Assembly: GCA_947498845.1 (NCBI GenBank)
Contig: CANMLX010000011.1
Location: 1-64,000, forward strand
DNA: 64,000 nt
Direction of reading: 5' to 3'
Source: an uncultured Flavobacteriaceae bacterium
Lineage (GTDB): Bacteria > Bacteroidota > Bacteroidia > Flavobacteriales > Flavobacteriaceae
In this document: positions 63,659 to 64,000 of the stretch, in pieces
How the letters are laid out: every line of letters starts with the position of its first letter
How positions within the stretch are numbered: position 1 is the stretch's first letter
Program-made: the position numbers and the translations under genes
Notes under the pieces: generated by a model
Database searches by the model: none
What the model saw: the letters and a program-made list of their open reading frames with translations, nothing else
Told to the model about the DNA's origin: nothing

Positions 63659-64000
63659 TTGGAAATAACCTACAATCTGAATGAAGTTGATGCAGTAGCC
63701 GAAAAACTGCTAAAAAACTTATCTTCTAAAATAATTCTGCTTTATGGAGATATGGGTGTTGGAAAAACCACTTTGGTAAAAAGTATTGTAAAGCATTTAG
63801 GAAGTGATAGTGATGTAAGTAGCCCTACATTTTCTATAGTGAATGAATACACCTCAAAAAGTGGTCTAATTTACCATTTCGACCTGTATAGAATTAATAA
63901 TATAGAAGAAACTCTGGATTTTGGGATCGAAGATTATTTGTATACAGAGCACTGGGTTATTATAGAATGGCCCGAATTAATAGCCGAACTATTACCAGAT
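63659..64000 (+). CDS. tsaE: tRNA threonylcarbamoyladenosine biosynthesis ATPase TsaE (cut by window end)
   Basis: At least 114 residues, still open at the window end. It starts at TTG (63659-63661), giving MEITYNLNEVDAVAEKLL when read from that codon; no in-frame ATG is near. The P-loop is GDMGVGKTTLVKSI, preceded by KIILLY. PTFSIVNEY, LIYHFDLYRI and HWVIIEWPEL are the usual TsaE motifs. It supplies the ATPase of the TsaBDE complex making t6A37 in tRNA. Its position behind porX matches other Flavobacteriia. Confidence 0.93.
   Translation, partial: MEITYNLNEVDAVAEKLLKNLSSKIILLYGDMGVGKTTLVKSIVKHLGSDSDVSSPTFSIVNEYTSKSGLIYHFDLYRINNIEETLDFGIEDYLYTEHWVIIEWPELIAELLPD

Noticed and set aside
1-64000. 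tRNA, rRNA, tmRNA or riboswitch genes
   Set aside because: I looked through the gaps between genes and saw no cloverleaf-like or conserved RNA core; a dedicated search could still find a small RNA.

Overview
The window is chromosomal DNA from a low-GC marine-type Flavobacteriaceae (Bacteroidota). The grounds are: Bacteroidota-style promoters (TTG, about 19 bases, TAnnTTTG); SusD/FadL-like secreted proteins and lipoproteins with a Bacteroidota-like signal; the fused lpxC-fabZ and hisIE/hisB genes; the type IX secretion regulator PorX; and intergenic palindromes ending in GAATGACA that are common in this family. No rRNA, tRNA, CRISPR array or complete transposase was seen.

Layout. 1-1100: a small lipoprotein gene bracketed by inverted repeats, with an attC-like hairpin on its 3' side and a broken tyrosine recombinase behind it; this looks like a decayed cassette or island edge. 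1157-9500: proS, a repeat-rich lipoprotein with a FadL-type porin, folE, cysS, yidD, and a MarR regulator with a perfect palindrome in front of a secreted NTF2-like protein. A decayed second yidD follows. 9933-12508: Crp/Fnr regulator plus epimerase, and a secreted protein of unknown function. 12620-17329: leuC-leuD-leuA2-leuB. 17682-19768: tandem secreted PilJ-type proteins. 20447-25271: DUF72 protein, a TetR/SDR pair sharing an operator, a DUF2461 protein, truA, and a mobile repeat.

25419-36674: the histidine operon hisG-D-C-B-H-A-F-IE (transcribed leftward). It starts with an attenuator whose 17-residue leader peptide carries four His codons. The operon is heavily invaded by palindromic repeats: nearly every gene junction has one, and two are translated in frame, one in the middle of HisA and one at the N-terminus of HisH. 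A beta-helix gene interrupts the operon, and another lies at its 3' end. 36749-42297: an SPFH protein, a von Willebrand-type membrane protein, fabG, a lipoprotein, and two MITE-like elements.

42592-54620: the most unusual block. It holds three large secreted TPR-CHAT (caspase-like) proteins with a C-terminal membrane anchor, an ECF sigma factor, a transmembrane TPR anti-sigma-like protein, and an orphan receiver protein. Two of the CHAT genes are almost identical over the protease half but diverged in the TPR half. I infer an envelope-sensing protease/sigma system of unknown function.

54755-64000: sucD, then lpxD-like, efp, lpxA, lpxC-fabZ, lpxD (lipid A synthesis), an HD-domain phosphohydrolase, porX, and the beginning of tsaE, cut by the window end.
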